This document shows positions 18,192-27,728 of a stretch of 64,000 nt of DNA, one piece after another. The notes under the pieces are model-generated. The model saw only the letters and a program-made list of their open reading frames with translations, did no database searches and was not told the origin of the DNA. The stretch's first letter is position 1, and each line of letters begins with the position of its first letter. The translations under genes and the position numbers were made by a program. This stretch comes from an uncultured Sinobacteraceae bacterium (GTDB taxonomy: Bacteria; Pseudomonadota; Gammaproteobacteria; Nevskiales; Nevskiaceae), in the NCBI GenBank assembly GCA_903822975.1, contig CAIJRD010000011.1, positions 1 through 64,000 on the forward strand. The letters are read 5' to 3'.

Positions 18192-19352
18192 ATGGCCGAT
18201 GACCTGCCGCTCCGTCCCGTTCTGGACCTGACCCGCGCTCTGATCGGCCGGCGCTCTTTGACGCCGGACGACGCCGGCTGCTGTGCGCTGATCGGCGAGC
18301 GCCTGCAGCGCCTCGGCTTCACGCTCGAATGGCTCAACCGCGAAGGCGTCACCAACCTGTTGGCGACCTACTGCGCGGACCCCGCTGCTCCGGCGCCGCT
18401 GTTGATTCTTGCCGGCCACACCGACGTGGTGCCCACCGGTCCGCTCGATCGCTGGTCGAGCGATCCGTTCCAGCCGGAGATTCGCGACGGCGTGCTGTAT
18501 GGCCGCGGCGCAGCCGACATGAAGAGCGGACTCGCCGCGATGGTCTGTGCAGTCGAGCGCCTGCTCGCCGACACCAAGGTCCGCGGCACGCTGGCCTTCC
18601 TGATCACCAGCGATGAAGAAGGTGCCGCGCTGCACGGCACCAAGTACGTGGCGCAGGTGCTGCGTGAGCGCGGCATCGTGCCGGACTACGCGATCGTCGG
18701 TGAAGCCTCCAGCCATCTCACACTCGGCGACCGCATCGTCGTCGGCCGGCGCGGTTCGCTCGGCTGCAATCTGCGCGTACTCGGCAAGCAGGGCCATGTT
18801 GCCTATCCGCACAAGGCGGACAACCCGATTCACCGTCTCGCTCCGGCGTTGGCCGAACTGGTCGCAACCGAATGGGACCAGGGCAATGCACAGTTCCCGC
18901 CGACCTCGTTCCAGGTCTCGAACCTGCATGGCGGCACCGGCGCCAATAACGTGATCCCCGGCGAAGCCGATCTGATTTTCAATTTCCGCTACTGCACCGA
19001 ATCCACCGCTGACGAGCTGAAGGCACGCGTGTTCGCAGTGCTGGATCACCACGGCCTGCGCTACGACGCGCAGTGGTGGCATACCGGCGAGCCATTCCTC
19101 ACGCGACACGGCGCATTGATTGCGGCAGCCGAGTCCTCGATCAATGAAGTCTGCGGCCTCAGCCCCGAGCATTTCACCGGCGGCGGCACTTCGGATGCGC
19201 GCTTCCTTGCACCTTTGGGCGCGGAAGTGGTCGAGATCGGCCCGATCAACGACAGCATTCACAAGATCGACGAGCACGTGCGCATCGACGATCTCGAACG
19301 CCTGTCAGCCATTTACGAAGGTGTGCTGCGGCGCCTGCACGGCACGCGCTGA
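18192..19352 (+). CDS. dapE: Succinyl-diaminopimelate desuccinylase
   Basis: DapE hydrolyses N-succinyl-LL-2,6-diaminopimelate in the succinylase branch of lysine and cell-wall meso-diaminopimelate synthesis. The 386-residue M20-family dizinc hydrolase shows AGHTDVVPTG, the bridging aspartate in YGRGAADMKSG and the catalytic EE pair in TSDEEG. The dimerisation-domain motif SNLHGGTGANNVIPGEA and the late histidine in NDSIHKIDEHV are also present. The ATG at 18192 gives the normal length; an ATG at 18144 would add a short hydrophobic stretch not typical of this cytosolic enzyme. Confidence 0.95.
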   Translation: MADDLPLRPVLDLTRALIGRRSLTPDDAGCCALIGERLQRLGFTLEWLNREGVTNLLATYCADPAAPAPLLILAGHTDVVPTGPLDRWSSDPFQPEIRDGVLYGRGAADMKSGLAAMVCAVERLLADTKVRGTLAFLITSDEEGAALHGTKYVAQVLRERGIVPDYAIVGEASSHLTLGDRIVVGRRGSLGCNLRVLGKQGHVAYPHKADNPIHRLAPALAELVATEWDQGNAQFPPTSFQVSNLHGGTGANNVIPGEADLIFNFRYCTESTADELKARVFAVLDHHGLRYDAQWWHTGEPFLTRHGALIAAAESSINEVCGLSPEHFTGGGTSDARFLAPLGAEVVEIGPINDSIHKIDEHVRIDDLERLSAIYEGVLRRLHGTR

Positions 19353-19380
19353 TTCGACGCCGACGCCTGCAATCACTGGC

Positions 19381-20400
19381 ATGTACGACGATCGCGCACT
19401 CACGATAGAACCCTTCCAGCCGCCGTGGAGCCTGCGCAGCCCCGGCTTGCAGTCGCTGCTGGCGACCAAGGGGCCGACGCGGCGCATCTGGCGAAGTCGC
19501 GGGCTGGTGCTCGATCCACTCTCGCGCGATCACATTCTCGACTGCGGCAACGGCGTGCGTCTGACCGGATGCCATACGCCAGCGCCCACCGCGCGTGCGC
19601 GCGGCCTGGTGGTGCTGATTCACGGTTGGGAAGGTGGCCATTACAGCAACTACCTGTACTCGCTCGCCTGCGCGCTGCACCGCGCCGGCTACGCCACGTT
19701 CCGGCTCAACCTGCGCGACCATGCCGATTCGCACGCGCTGAACGAAGACATGTTCCATTCCGCGCGCATCGCCGAAGTGCTCGATGCGATCCACGCGGTT
19801 CAGCGCTTCGAACCGGCGCGCCCGCTCAGCGTGGTGGGCTTCTCGCTCGGCGGCAACTTCGCGCTGCGCGTCGGCCTGCACGGACCGGCGGCCGGTCTCG
19901 AACCGCGGCTGTGCATGGGCATCTCGCCGGTGGTCGTGCCCGGCAATACTTTGATCGCGCTGGATCAAGGTCCGGCGGTCTATCACCGTTACTTTCGCCG
20001 GAAATGGCATCAGACCATGGGCAAGAAAGCGACGGCCTGGCCGGGGCGCTACGACTTCAGCCAATTGCGTCAATTGAAAAGCTTCACCGCGATCACGCGG
20101 GCGTTCGTGGAAGCACATACCGAATTCGCAACGCTCGAAGACTATCTCTCGGCTTACACCTTGACGCCGGAGCTGCTGATGGCCTCGCCCACACCGCTGG
20201 CGATCATCACCGCACACGACGACAGCGTGATCCCGATCGCCGATTTCGAAGGCCTGCGCGAAGCCGGCAGCATGGTGTCGTTTCAGGCGACTGCGCACGG
20301 CGGGCACTGCGGTTTCATCGAGAACTGGAAGCTCGACAGCTGGGCCGAAGCGCAAGTGCTGCGACTGCTCACGCTGCATGCCGACGCGCGCCAGGCATGA
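19381..20400 (+). CDS. YheT-like alpha/beta hydrolase
   Basis: The 339-residue protein has a cap-less alpha/beta hydrolase fold. Visible features are the oxyanion-hole motif LIHGWEGG, the nucleophile elbow GFSLGGN (S155), the acid in TAHDDSVIP and the histidine in AHGGHCGF. The layout matches the YheT/UPF0017 group of putative esterases. The ATG at 19381 lies 28 bases after dapE, so the two may be cotranscribed. The substrate is unknown. Confidence 0.88.
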   Translation: MYDDRALTIEPFQPPWSLRSPGLQSLLATKGPTRRIWRSRGLVLDPLSRDHILDCGNGVRLTGCHTPAPTARARGLVVLIHGWEGGHYSNYLYSLACALHRAGYATFRLNLRDHADSHALNEDMFHSARIAEVLDAIHAVQRFEPARPLSVVGFSLGGNFALRVGLHGPAAGLEPRLCMGISPVVVPGNTLIALDQGPAVYHRYFRRKWHQTMGKKATAWPGRYDFSQLRQLKSFTAITRAFVEAHTEFATLEDYLSAYTLTPELLMASPTPLAIITAHDDSVIPIADFEGLREAGSMVSFQATAHGGHCGFIENWKLDSWAEAQVLRLLTLHADARQA

Positions 20401-20557
20401 ATCGCATCGAGCCGCACGTGAATCTCGTCGCCCTGCGCATGAACGCGCATGCGCAGTGCAGCTCGCATATTGAGCTGTGCAGAAAGTTCGTCGAGCCGCG
20501 CATAGCGTTGGCCCAGACCTGCGCGTGTTTGGCTCAGCAAAACGAGCACGCCGCACG

Positions 20558-21076
20558 ATGAGCTTCCGCATCCGCGACGCGCAAGATGCCGACCTGCCGC
20601 GCATCCTCGAAATCACCAACGAGGCAATTGCCAACACCACCGCCGTCTGGAGTCTGACGCCGGCAACACTCGAAACCCGCGCCGCCTGGCTCGCCGAACG
20701 GCGCGCCAAGCAGTATCCGGTGCTGGTCGCCATCGACGAGCAAGCCGGCAGCGACACCGTGGGCGACCTGATCGGCTTCGCCTCGTTCGGCGACTTTCGC
20801 GCCTGGGAAGGCTATCTGCACACGGTCGAGCATTCGGTTTACGTAGACACGCGCGCCCGCCGACGCGGCATCGGCATCGCACTGGTCAATGCCCTGCTGC
20901 CCCGCGCAAAAGCGCTGGGCAAGCACGTGATGATCGCCGGCATCGAAGCCGGCAACCAAGTCTCCATCGACCTGCACGCGCAACTCGGCTTCACCGAAAC
21001 CGGACGCCTGCGCGAAGTCGGCCGCAAGTTCGATCGCTGGCTCGACCTGGTGTTCATGCAGCGACGGATCGACTAG
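20558..21076 (+). CDS. GNAT acetyltransferase, phosphinothricin/methionine-sulfone type
   Basis: This 172-residue GNAT-family N-acetyltransferase starts FRIRDAQDADLPRILEITNEA and has the acetyl-CoA pyrophosphate loop in RARRRGIGIALVNALLPRA. It ends with EAGNQVSIDLHAQLGFTETGRLREVG. This arrangement matches the Pat/MnaT-like group that acetylates phosphinothricin, methionine sulfone or related amino acids. The ATG at 20558 marks the natural start of the domain. Natural substrate unknown. Confidence 0.88.
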   Translation: MSFRIRDAQDADLPRILEITNEAIANTTAVWSLTPATLETRAAWLAERRAKQYPVLVAIDEQAGSDTVGDLIGFASFGDFRAWEGYLHTVEHSVYVDTRARRRGIGIALVNALLPRAKALGKHVMIAGIEAGNQVSIDLHAQLGFTETGRLREVGRKFDRWLDLVFMQRRID

Positions 21077-21628
21077 CCGCGCCAAGAGTTCTGTCGATTC
21101 GCATGCGATTGCGGCATGCGGTTTTGCGGATCGACCTTGGCAAGAAGCGTTCGAACAGATCGGCCACGATGAATCGGCCGCGTCTCGAACCGGACAATAA
21201 CGATCCCAGAATCAATCGCAGAAACGAATGCAGAAACGAATGCAGAAGCGAACGCAGAAAACTCCGCAGAAACGAACCGTGCCCAATGATCGCGCCGCCC
21301 ACTGAGCAAGCTTGGAAGTCACCCCGTAGTGCGGCGATGCGTGGCTTCGAAGCATTCTGTGAAAGCCTGCCGCCAGCGCCTTCAAAGCCCTGTACAGTAG
21401 TGTCAAATAATCGGGGTTTGGGCTGCGGTTTTTCGTTTTTCGGGGCTTCTAAGTGCAAGGTTCCAAGCAAGCTCGGGGGCAGCTCGCCGCTCGCATGACT
21501 GCGACGGCCTCCTTCGTTTCTGAACGTCAGTGGCGCGCGGTCTATACGCCCAGAACAAGACTGGCTGTTGGGCAAATGGCACAGATCGTCGATTCGGCGA
21601 ATCACATCGTCGCGGCACTGGCTCGGCC
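21077..21628. other. 552-base spacer before the FlgO/TPR gene
   Basis: No supported gene. It contains a five-unit 12-base array at 21218-21277. Several long open frames exist on both strands, but they are low-complexity translations of the array. Confidence 0.5.
21218..21277. repeat. 12-bp tandem array (5 units)
   Basis: Five consecutive 12-base units start at 21218, 21230, 21242, 21254 and 21266. All begin GCAGAA. Units 1 and 2 are identical (GCAGAAACGAAT); the others differ at one to five positions. Confidence 0.85.
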
Positions 21629-23656
21629 ATGAGCGGCAAGCCTTCATTTTTTGCCGAGTTGCAAAGGCGCAACGTCTACAAGGTCGGCGCCATGTACGCC
21701 GTGTCCGGTTGGCTGCTGATGCAGGTGGCGACGCAGGTATTCCCGTTTTTCGATGTGCCGAACTGGGCGGTGAGGCTGGTGGTGCTGGCGATCGTCGGCG
21801 GCTTTCCGGTGGTGCTGGTGCTGTCTTGGATTTACGAGCTGACGCCGCAAGGCATCGTCAAGACCGACGAGGTGGCGCCTGCCGTTTCCATCGTTCGCGC
21901 GACCGGGCAAAAGCTCAACCGCGCCATCATCGGTGTCTTAACGCTGGCCGTGCTGCTGTTGCTCGCGCGCGTGTTCTGGCCGCACACGGCGGCAACCGTG
22001 GCTGCCAACGACAAGTCCATCGCGGTACTGCCGTTCGCCAACCTGAGCCGCGATCCGGACAATGCTTTTTTCGCCGATGGCATGCAGGACGAGATCCTCA
22101 CCAAGCTATACAAGATCGGCGCGCTGCGGGTGGTTTCGCGCACTTCGACTCAGCGTTTTGCCAGCGCGCCGGAGAATGTGGCGGAGATTGCCTCGCAGCT
22201 CGGCGTTGCCAATATTCTGGAAGGCAGCGTGCAGAAAGTCGGCGATGCCGTGCATATCAACGTGCAGCTGATCCGCGCGGCCAGCGACGAGCACCTATGG
22301 GCGGAGAGCTATAACCGCAAGCTCGACGATATGTTCGGCGTTGAAGGTGAAGTGGCGCAGGCAGTGGCCGACGCGCTCAACGCCAAGCTCAGCGGTGAGG
22401 AGCAGCAAGCGGTCGCCGCCAAGCCCACCAACGACCCGGTGGCGTATGAAGACTACTTACGCGCTCGCGCGCTCTCCGATGCCAACTATTCGTTCTCGGG
22501 CACGGCACGCGCAATCGACGCCTACCAAGCGGTCGTCAAGCGCGACCCGAGCTATACGCTGGCCTGGGCGCAACTCGCCCTGAACATGAGCATCATGTAC
22601 TTCGACGGGCTGGATCAGGCGCGCGTCACCGCTGCGGCGGTTCGCGATGCAGCGGAGACGGCACTGCGTCTTGCACCGCAATCGGCAGAAGCCCTGATGG
22701 CACACGGTTACTATCTTTATCGTGTGCAACATGACTTTGCGGGCGCGTTCGAGGATTTCCAGCAGGCACTCGCGAAGCAACCCAAGGACCCGCAAATCCT
22801 GGCCGGCATGTTCCTGGTCGAACGTCGTCTCGGCCGCTGGGACGATGCGATCGGGCATGGCACCGCGGCAACACGCCTCGACCCGCATAACGTCACCATC
22901 CTCGGGCCACTGGGCTGTGAAGGTCTCAACTACGTCCGCCGCTTCGACGAGGCGCGCAAGGTGCTCAACCAAGCGCTGCAATCGGTGCCGGACTCTGCGA
23001 ACACGCTCGCCTGTCTGGCACAGATCGAGCAGATCCAGAACCATCTTGATGCGGCAGATGCGTGGCTGAGCCGTGCGCCGGTGGAAGTGCGCGAAGTCGA
23101 TTCCCAGCCACGCATCCACCAGTACATGTATCGCCGGCGATTTGCGGACTTGAGCGCGCTACTCGGCAAGTCGATACCGGACGACGATCAGGCCTTGTCT
23201 GGTCCTGACCTGCAGAATCTGATCTATCTCGGCTACGCGCAAAAATGGTCGGGGCAGGAACAATCCGCCCGCGCCAGCTTTGAGCGCGTCATCCGGGTCA
23301 TCCAGAGCAGCCCGGATGCGATGGAGCACACCGAGATCATCGGCTACGCCACCCTCGCCCTGGCCCACGCCGGATTGGGCGAGCGCGACGAGGCGTTGCA
23401 GGCGGCCGCACAGGGCGTAGTGCACAACCGCGCGGACGCCATCAAGGGCGCCATGGCGCAAATCGCGCAGGCGCAGGTGCAGGCGCAGCTCGGTAACGTC
23501 GACGAAACCGTCAAGCTCCTGCCTCAGCTGCTGCAAATCCCGGCCGGCCTGAATCCGGCGCAACTCGCGCTCGATCCGATCTGGGATCCGTTGCGGACGA
23601 ACCCTGCATTTCTGGCGATGAGCAAGCGCGCTTCATCGGCTGCGCCGTCGCAATGA
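21629..23656 (+). CDS. Membrane-anchored FlgO-like domain / TPR protein
   Basis: The 675-residue product starts with a short cytosolic segment (FFAELQRRNVYKVGAMYAVS), two transmembrane helices at about 20-38 and 46-68, a third near 98-117, and then a FlgO-like domain (DKSIAVLPFANLSRDPDNAFFADGMQDEILTKL and following). The C-terminal half, from about residue 280, is a series of TPR-like helical repeats (YEDYLRARALSD, ALRLAPQSAEALMAHGYYLY, ALAKQPKDPQILAGM). Proteins of this layout are common in Xanthomonadales and relatives, often annotated as adenylate-cyclase-like or TPR proteins, but no cyclase domain is present. The FlgO-like domain, also called CsgG-like, may assemble at membranes. Function unknown. 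Confidence 0.85.
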   Translation: MSGKPSFFAELQRRNVYKVGAMYAVSGWLLMQVATQVFPFFDVPNWAVRLVVLAIVGGFPVVLVLSWIYELTPQGIVKTDEVAPAVSIVRATGQKLNRAIIGVLTLAVLLLLARVFWPHTAATVAANDKSIAVLPFANLSRDPDNAFFADGMQDEILTKLYKIGALRVVSRTSTQRFASAPENVAEIASQLGVANILEGSVQKVGDAVHINVQLIRAASDEHLWAESYNRKLDDMFGVEGEVAQAVADALNAKLSGEEQQAVAAKPTNDPVAYEDYLRARALSDANYSFSGTARAIDAYQAVVKRDPSYTLAWAQLALNMSIMYFDGLDQARVTAAAVRDAAETALRLAPQSAEALMAHGYYLYRVQHDFAGAFEDFQQALAKQPKDPQILAGMFLVERRLGRWDDAIGHGTAATRLDPHNVTILGPLGCEGLNYVRRFDEARKVLNQALQSVPDSANTLACLAQIEQIQNHLDAADAWLSRAPVEVREVDSQPRIHQYMYRRRFADLSALLGKSIPDDDQALSGPDLQNLIYLGYAQKWSGQEQSARASFERVIRVIQSSPDAMEHTEIIGYATLALAHAGLGERDEALQAAAQGVVHNRADAIKGAMAQIAQAQVQAQLGNVDETVKLLPQLLQIPAGLNPAQLALDPIWDPLRTNPAFLAMSKRASSAAPSQ

Positions 23657-23881
23657 CAAGTGGAAGCTCAAACTTGGTGGACTAACGGCATCGCAGCATC
23701 CACCCGTTGATGTTCGATGCGACGCGTCGGGTTATTTCCGGGGCAATCGGGCCGAGCATGAACGCCGCGTCTTCAACACGTGCAGCGCATCACTTCGAAG
23801 ATTCGATACGTGTTCAGTAGCAGGCTTTAATCGCAAGCTCGGCCTGTCTCGGACCTGCATGGGACGCGCCTTTTGCAGGCC

Positions 23882-24322
23882 TCACCTCAAGGAAACGCGC
23901 CACCGACCTTCCTGGAAGGCGGCGAGCAGCGCTTTGGCGCGGCCTTCACCCAACTCGAGATACGACCTGCCACGCATAAAGAAATCGTTGAGCGCAGGAA
24001 TTTCCGCCAACTCCTTGAAGCCAATGTTTGGGTAGCCCATCGTCCACTTGGCAAACGCCCGCGCTGCAATTGGCTCACTGATGATCTTGATAACGCGATT
24101 GTGGCGCGGGTCGACTTCGATCTTATCGAAGAGCGCTTCCACGGCCGTTCTATCGCCCTCCAAGACCTGAAAGAACGATCTCTTGTGATACAGCAGAATG
24201 CCAGTCAATCCGTTCTTGGCATTCTTCGTCCGGCACTCCTCCAAAAGCGTCACTAGCTCCGTATTACTAGTCTCTTTTGCAGAAGCACTGCAGTAAACGC
24301 AGTGCCACAAATCCATTTGCAT
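23882..24322 (-). CDS. BLUF-domain blue-light photoreceptor
   Basis: This 146-residue protein is essentially a BLUF (blue light using FAD) domain plus a C-terminal helix pair. The photocycle residues align exactly with AppA spacing: Y10 (AppA Y21), N34 (N45), Q52 (Q63), W93 (W104) and M95 (M106), within CVYCSASAKET, KNAKNGLTGILLYHKRSFFQ and FAKWTMGY. No effector domain (EAL, cyclase) is fused, so it is a short BLUF protein that must act through a partner. Base composition is less GC-rich than in neighbours. It stands alone, facing a 400-base non-coding segment. Confidence 0.95.
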   Translation of the reverse strand: MQMDLWHCVYCSASAKETSNTELVTLLEECRTKNAKNGLTGILLYHKRSFFQVLEGDRTAVEALFDKIEVDPRHNRVIKIISEPIAARAFAKWTMGYPNIGFKELAEIPALNDFFMRGRSYLELGEGRAKALLAAFQEGRWRVSLR

Positions 24323-24721
24323 TCCCCTTCTTCGCCGCCAAGCACAATGTTCATAGTGCGCTTATTAGCGGTCGGATGAGCGAAGGGCGACAACCGGCAG
24401 TATCGCTGGCTCGCTGAATCTGCCCTGTAAAACGCAAATGACCGGCGCGAGCCGAACTTCCAGAATGACCGAGCGATTAATCTTCTTCTCGTCGATATAT
24501 TGAGTGGCAACGTCAAGATCGTGAAAGAGCACCCGAAAGCCCGAGAGTTATACCGGGCGCTCAATTCGTACATGCCAGGCATGCATAAACTCCAGAGTCG
24601 TTTCGGCAATCCAACCGATGTTTTTTCAAAAAGTCCCTGGGCTCTGTGCTTGTGCATGTTGAAACTCTTGAACGCTTCGATGCTAGATAACGGCCAATGA
24701 AGCGCTCCAGTTCGCCTTCGC
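24323..24721. other. 399-base lower-GC segment without a clear gene
   Basis: Sequence composition is more AT-rich than average. One open frame on each strand (24500-24700 plus; about 24253-24744 minus) exceeds 60 codons, but neither has a ribosome-binding site or recognisable motif. They may be remnants of a decayed gene. Confidence 0.4.
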
Positions 24722-25453
24722 TCAAACCTGCGCGATGCCGCCATCCACGAAGAGTTCGATGCCGGTTATGAAGCTGGACTCATCTGAGGCCAGGAACAGT
24801 GCGGCGCTGGCGATTTCTTCAGATTCTCCCACGCGACCCATGGGCACTCCTGAAACGATTTGCGCGATCGCTTCCTTCGGTAGCGGATCGAGTATTGGGG
24901 TTTTGATCGTTCCCGGGCTGATGACGTTAGAACGAATCTTTCGATCCTTAAGTTCCAAGGTCCATGTACGAACAAAAGAACGAAGGGCTGCCTTGGATGC
25001 GCTATAGACGCCAAACGCAGGAATTCCTTTAACGCCAGCGATAGATCCCGTCAGGATGATCGAAGCCCCGTCGCGCAGAAGAGGTAGCGCCTTCTGCACC
25101 GTGAACAGGGTGCCGCGTACATTGATATCAAAGGTCCGATCGAAGTGGTCTTCGGTGATCTCGCCCAGCGGCAACATGTCGCCAACTCCAGCGTTGGCAA
25201 ACACGATATCGAGATGACCCTTCTCGCTCTTGATCGTCTCGTAGAGACGATCAAGATCAGGCAAGCTCGAAATGTCGCCTTGCACACCGGTGACGCCGTG
25301 CCCGATTTGCTTTACCGCGTGATCGAGCTCGGCCGCACGGCGCCCAATGATGAACACATGAGCACCTTCCTGGACAAAACGCTTGGCTGTAGCCAATCCC
25401 ATGCCCGACGTGCCGCCCGTAATGACTGCAACCTTGCCCGTTAACTTGCCCAT
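24722..25453 (-). CDS. Short-chain dehydrogenase/reductase
   Basis: This 243-residue classical SDR has the cofactor motif TGGTSGMG (about 13-20), the NAG motif in FANAGVG, the catalytic Ser in LTGSIAG and the YSASK active-site motif. The C-terminal [16 protein letters not shown] segment is typical of the glucose-dehydrogenase-like group. GGAG precedes the ATG at 25453. It is divergent from the LysR gene, a common arrangement in which the LysR protein controls the SDR. The substrate is unknown. Confidence 0.92.
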   Translation of the reverse strand: MGKLTGKVAVITGGTSGMGLATAKRFVQEGAHVFIIGRRAAELDHAVKQIGHGVTGVQGDISSLPDLDRLYETIKSEKGHLDIVFANAGVGDMLPLGEITEDHFDRTFDINVRGTLFTVQKALPLLRDGASIILTGSIAGVKGIPAFGVYSASKAALRSFVRTWTLELKDRKIRSNVISPGTIKTPILDPLPKEAIAQIVSGVPMGRVGESEEIASAALFLASDESSFITGIELFVDGGIAQV

Positions 25454-25567
25454 GTTTATCGCTCCAATGAGGTGAATATCGAATGTGGATGAAGGCGGAC
25501 CTTCATCGTAGGCACAGTTTCCTGAAGACGGGACAAAATGATAAGTACTAAAAACTGGATAATATTC

Positions 25568-25582
25568 ATGCTTTGATTGCAT
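25568..25582. promoter_or_regulatory. Putative LysR-type binding site (T-N11-A)
   Basis: The dyad ATGC-TTTGATT-GCAT fits the T-N11-A rule of LysR-type regulators. It lies in the divergent SDR/LysR intergenic region, about 24 bases before the preferred LysR start at 25606. The surrounding sequence is AT-rich (about 38-40% GC over 100 bases), as expected for promoters. Confidence 0.55.
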
Positions 25583-25605
25583 AAATGTATTTTCGGACGA
25601 ATCCC

Positions 25606-26529
25606 ATGGACAGGTTTTTGTTGATGCACTGCTACACACGTGCAGTCGAAACCGGCAGCTTCTCCGCCGTAGCGCGTGAATTAGGTATAGGCCAGCCGAA
25701 TGTCAGCAGACACATTGCTGCTTTAGAACAGCATTTGGGCACGAGACTTCTACACCGCTCGACGCGCAAGCTGACTCAAACGCCTGAGGGAGAGCGGTAT
25801 TACGTTGAAGCCAGACGAGTGCTCGACGCGGTAACCGAGGCCGAATCAAATGCGCGCGGGGAAGATACGCCGAGCGGCCTCCTTCGCATTGCTTGTCCGA
25901 CCGCGTTGGCGCGGTCGTACGTCATGCCACACGTTAAATCGCTGTTAAGCCTTTATCCCGAAATGGATCTGGAATTACAAGTCAGCGACCGATTCATCGA
26001 CCTAGTTGAAGAAGGAGTAGACCTGGCGATACGAATCGGCACACTCAAGGATAGTGCGCTCAAGGCACGCAGAATAGGAACAGCCGAGCGCATCTGCGTT
26101 GCGAGCCCAGCCTATTTGGCATCGCGTCCGGCACCAAAATCTCCTGAGCAGCTCCAACGACACGATTGCATCGTCTACACACTGTTGTCTGCTGGCAACA
26201 CTTGGTCATTTAAGCAGAGTGAAATTGAAGTCAATGGTCGATTCAGGGTGAATACCCCTGACGGAGTCTATCGTGCAGCCATTGACGGACTTGGCGTTGC
26301 CTACGCACCGGTGTGGCTTTTCCAGGAGGCGTTAATGAATGGAAAGTTGGTGCCCTTACTCGTCGGTCATCTGGGATCGCCCACGCCCATCAATATTGTT
26401 TACTCGGCACGTCGATTGCTCCCGCGTCGAGCGACTGTCTTCATGGATTTTATCGCCAAAGAGTTCAGCCACACGCAGGAGCTAACAGAAGGAGCTGTGG
26501 AACGCTTATTACGGAAAAGACGGCGTTGA
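25606..26529 (+). CDS. LysR-family transcriptional regulator
   Basis: This regulator has 307 residues from the ATG at 25606. It has an N-terminal winged helix-turn-helix (about 4-62, including [38 protein letters not shown]) and a periplasmic-binding-like effector domain (about 90-290). An ATG seven codons upstream (25585) would begin three bases after the putative T-N11-A site, so the later start, [20 protein letters not shown], is preferred. GC content is lower than in neighbouring genes. It probably regulates the divergent SDR gene. Confidence 0.93.
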   Translation: MDRFLLMHCYTRAVETGSFSAVARELGIGQPNVSRHIAALEQHLGTRLLHRSTRKLTQTPEGERYYVEARRVLDAVTEAESNARGEDTPSGLLRIACPTALARSYVMPHVKSLLSLYPEMDLELQVSDRFIDLVEEGVDLAIRIGTLKDSALKARRIGTAERICVASPAYLASRPAPKSPEQLQRHDCIVYTLLSAGNTWSFKQSEIEVNGRFRVNTPDGVYRAAIDGLGVAYAPVWLFQEALMNGKLVPLLVGHLGSPTPINIVYSARRLLPRRATVFMDFIAKEFSHTQELTEGAVERLLRKRRR

Positions 26530-26782
26530 GTCGCCGGAGTTTTTGCAGCATCAACTTTTAGAAGTGACGCGCCGCATTTGAGCGGCTGCTATTGGCACCA
26601 ACCGGTACCTAAGAAAACGCCTCCCGAGCAGCGGCAAGTTTATAACGCACCGAACTGCCAACCATAACGTTCCCGTGAACCTCACCGGACCGCAGCGCAG
26701 CCGCAGCCGCTATTGACCCAGATCAACCCACCCGCAACGCGAAGCGACCAGAGTGAGTGATACAGCAACTGCGGAGACTCCC

Positions 26783-27475
26783 ATGCGTGCACTAGATGTC
26801 ATGACCGACGAAGTAATCACCATCGACGTCAACGCGACGGTGGAGCAGGTCGCCAATCTGTTTATCAATAGCGGCATCAGCGCCGCGCCGGTGGTTGACG
26901 AAACCGGCAAGATGGTTGGCATCATCAGCGAAGGCGATTTGCTGCGTCGCGCGGAGATCGGCACCGAGCGGCGCCGCTCGACGTGGCTGGAGTTCGTCTC
27001 CTCCAATCGCGATTTGGCCGCTGAGTACATCAAGGCACACTCGCACAGGGCCGGCGATTTGATGACGACCGAAGTGATCTCGGTTGAAGAGTCGACGCCG
27101 ATTCGCGAGATCGCCGAACTGCTGGAGACTCGGCACATCAAACGCGTGCCGGTTCTGCGCAAAGGAAAACCCGTAGGCATCGTCAGCCGCGCCAATCTCA
27201 TCCAGGCGCTCGCCACGGTGATCAACACGCGCAAGTCGGACACGGCGGCCGGCGATCAAGCGATCCGCACGCATCTGCTGTCCGAGCTGCGCAACAAGAA
27301 ATGGTCGGGCGCCAACGCGGCCAACGTGGTGGTGCAGGATGGTGTCGTCCACTTGTGGGGCTATGTGCTCTCCGAGCAGGAACGTCGCGCCTTGTGCGTG
27401 GCCGCGGAGAACGTGCCGGGCGTGAAGTCGGTCGAGGACCACACGGTCGAATCGATGGGCATGCCGATTCTCTAA
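26783..27475 (+). CDS. CBS-pair / BON domain protein
   Basis: The 230-residue protein has two CBS motifs (about 1-60 and 88-145), which bind adenine nucleotides, then a BON domain (about 155-230), usually linked to membrane or phospholipid interaction. CBS landmarks are TVEQVANLFINSGISAAPVVDETGKMVGIISEGDLLRR and HIKRVPVLRKGKPVGIVSRANL. GGAG six bases before the ATG at 26783 fixes the start. CBS-BON proteins are often stress- or energy-responsive, but their targets are unclear. Confidence 0.9.
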   Translation: MRALDVMTDEVITIDVNATVEQVANLFINSGISAAPVVDETGKMVGIISEGDLLRRAEIGTERRRSTWLEFVSSNRDLAAEYIKAHSHRAGDLMTTEVISVEESTPIREIAELLETRHIKRVPVLRKGKPVGIVSRANLIQALATVINTRKSDTAAGDQAIRTHLLSELRNKKWSGANAANVVVQDGVVHLWGYVLSEQERRALCVAAENVPGVKSVEDHTVESMGMPIL

Positions 27476-27728
27476 CGGCATCTTCAACCGGCTTTGACAG
27501 GACGCGGCGCGAGCCGCGTCTTCTCTCCGTCGCGATCGCATGCACGTCCTGCGCCGCCACGCGTCTGCGTCATTGCCAGGCCAACAGCCAGCTTGTTGAA
27601 AGGCGGTATTGCCCTACCCGCGCGCCTTCCTGTTTTCGCTTTTTGGCAATGCGTCCGCGCGGCTCGGGCTAGGCACACGGCACTTCGATTGCCCGCGCTC
27701 GATCACCTGCGGCCCGTCTGAGAATCAA

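Noticed and set aside
21629-23656. Adenylate cyclase annotation for the FlgO/TPR protein
   Set aside because: Similar proteins often carry this name, but no class III cyclase motifs are present.
24500-24700. 66-codon plus-strand frame in the low-GC segment
   Set aside because: No start signals or recognisable motif, and an overlapping frame on the other strand is equally long.
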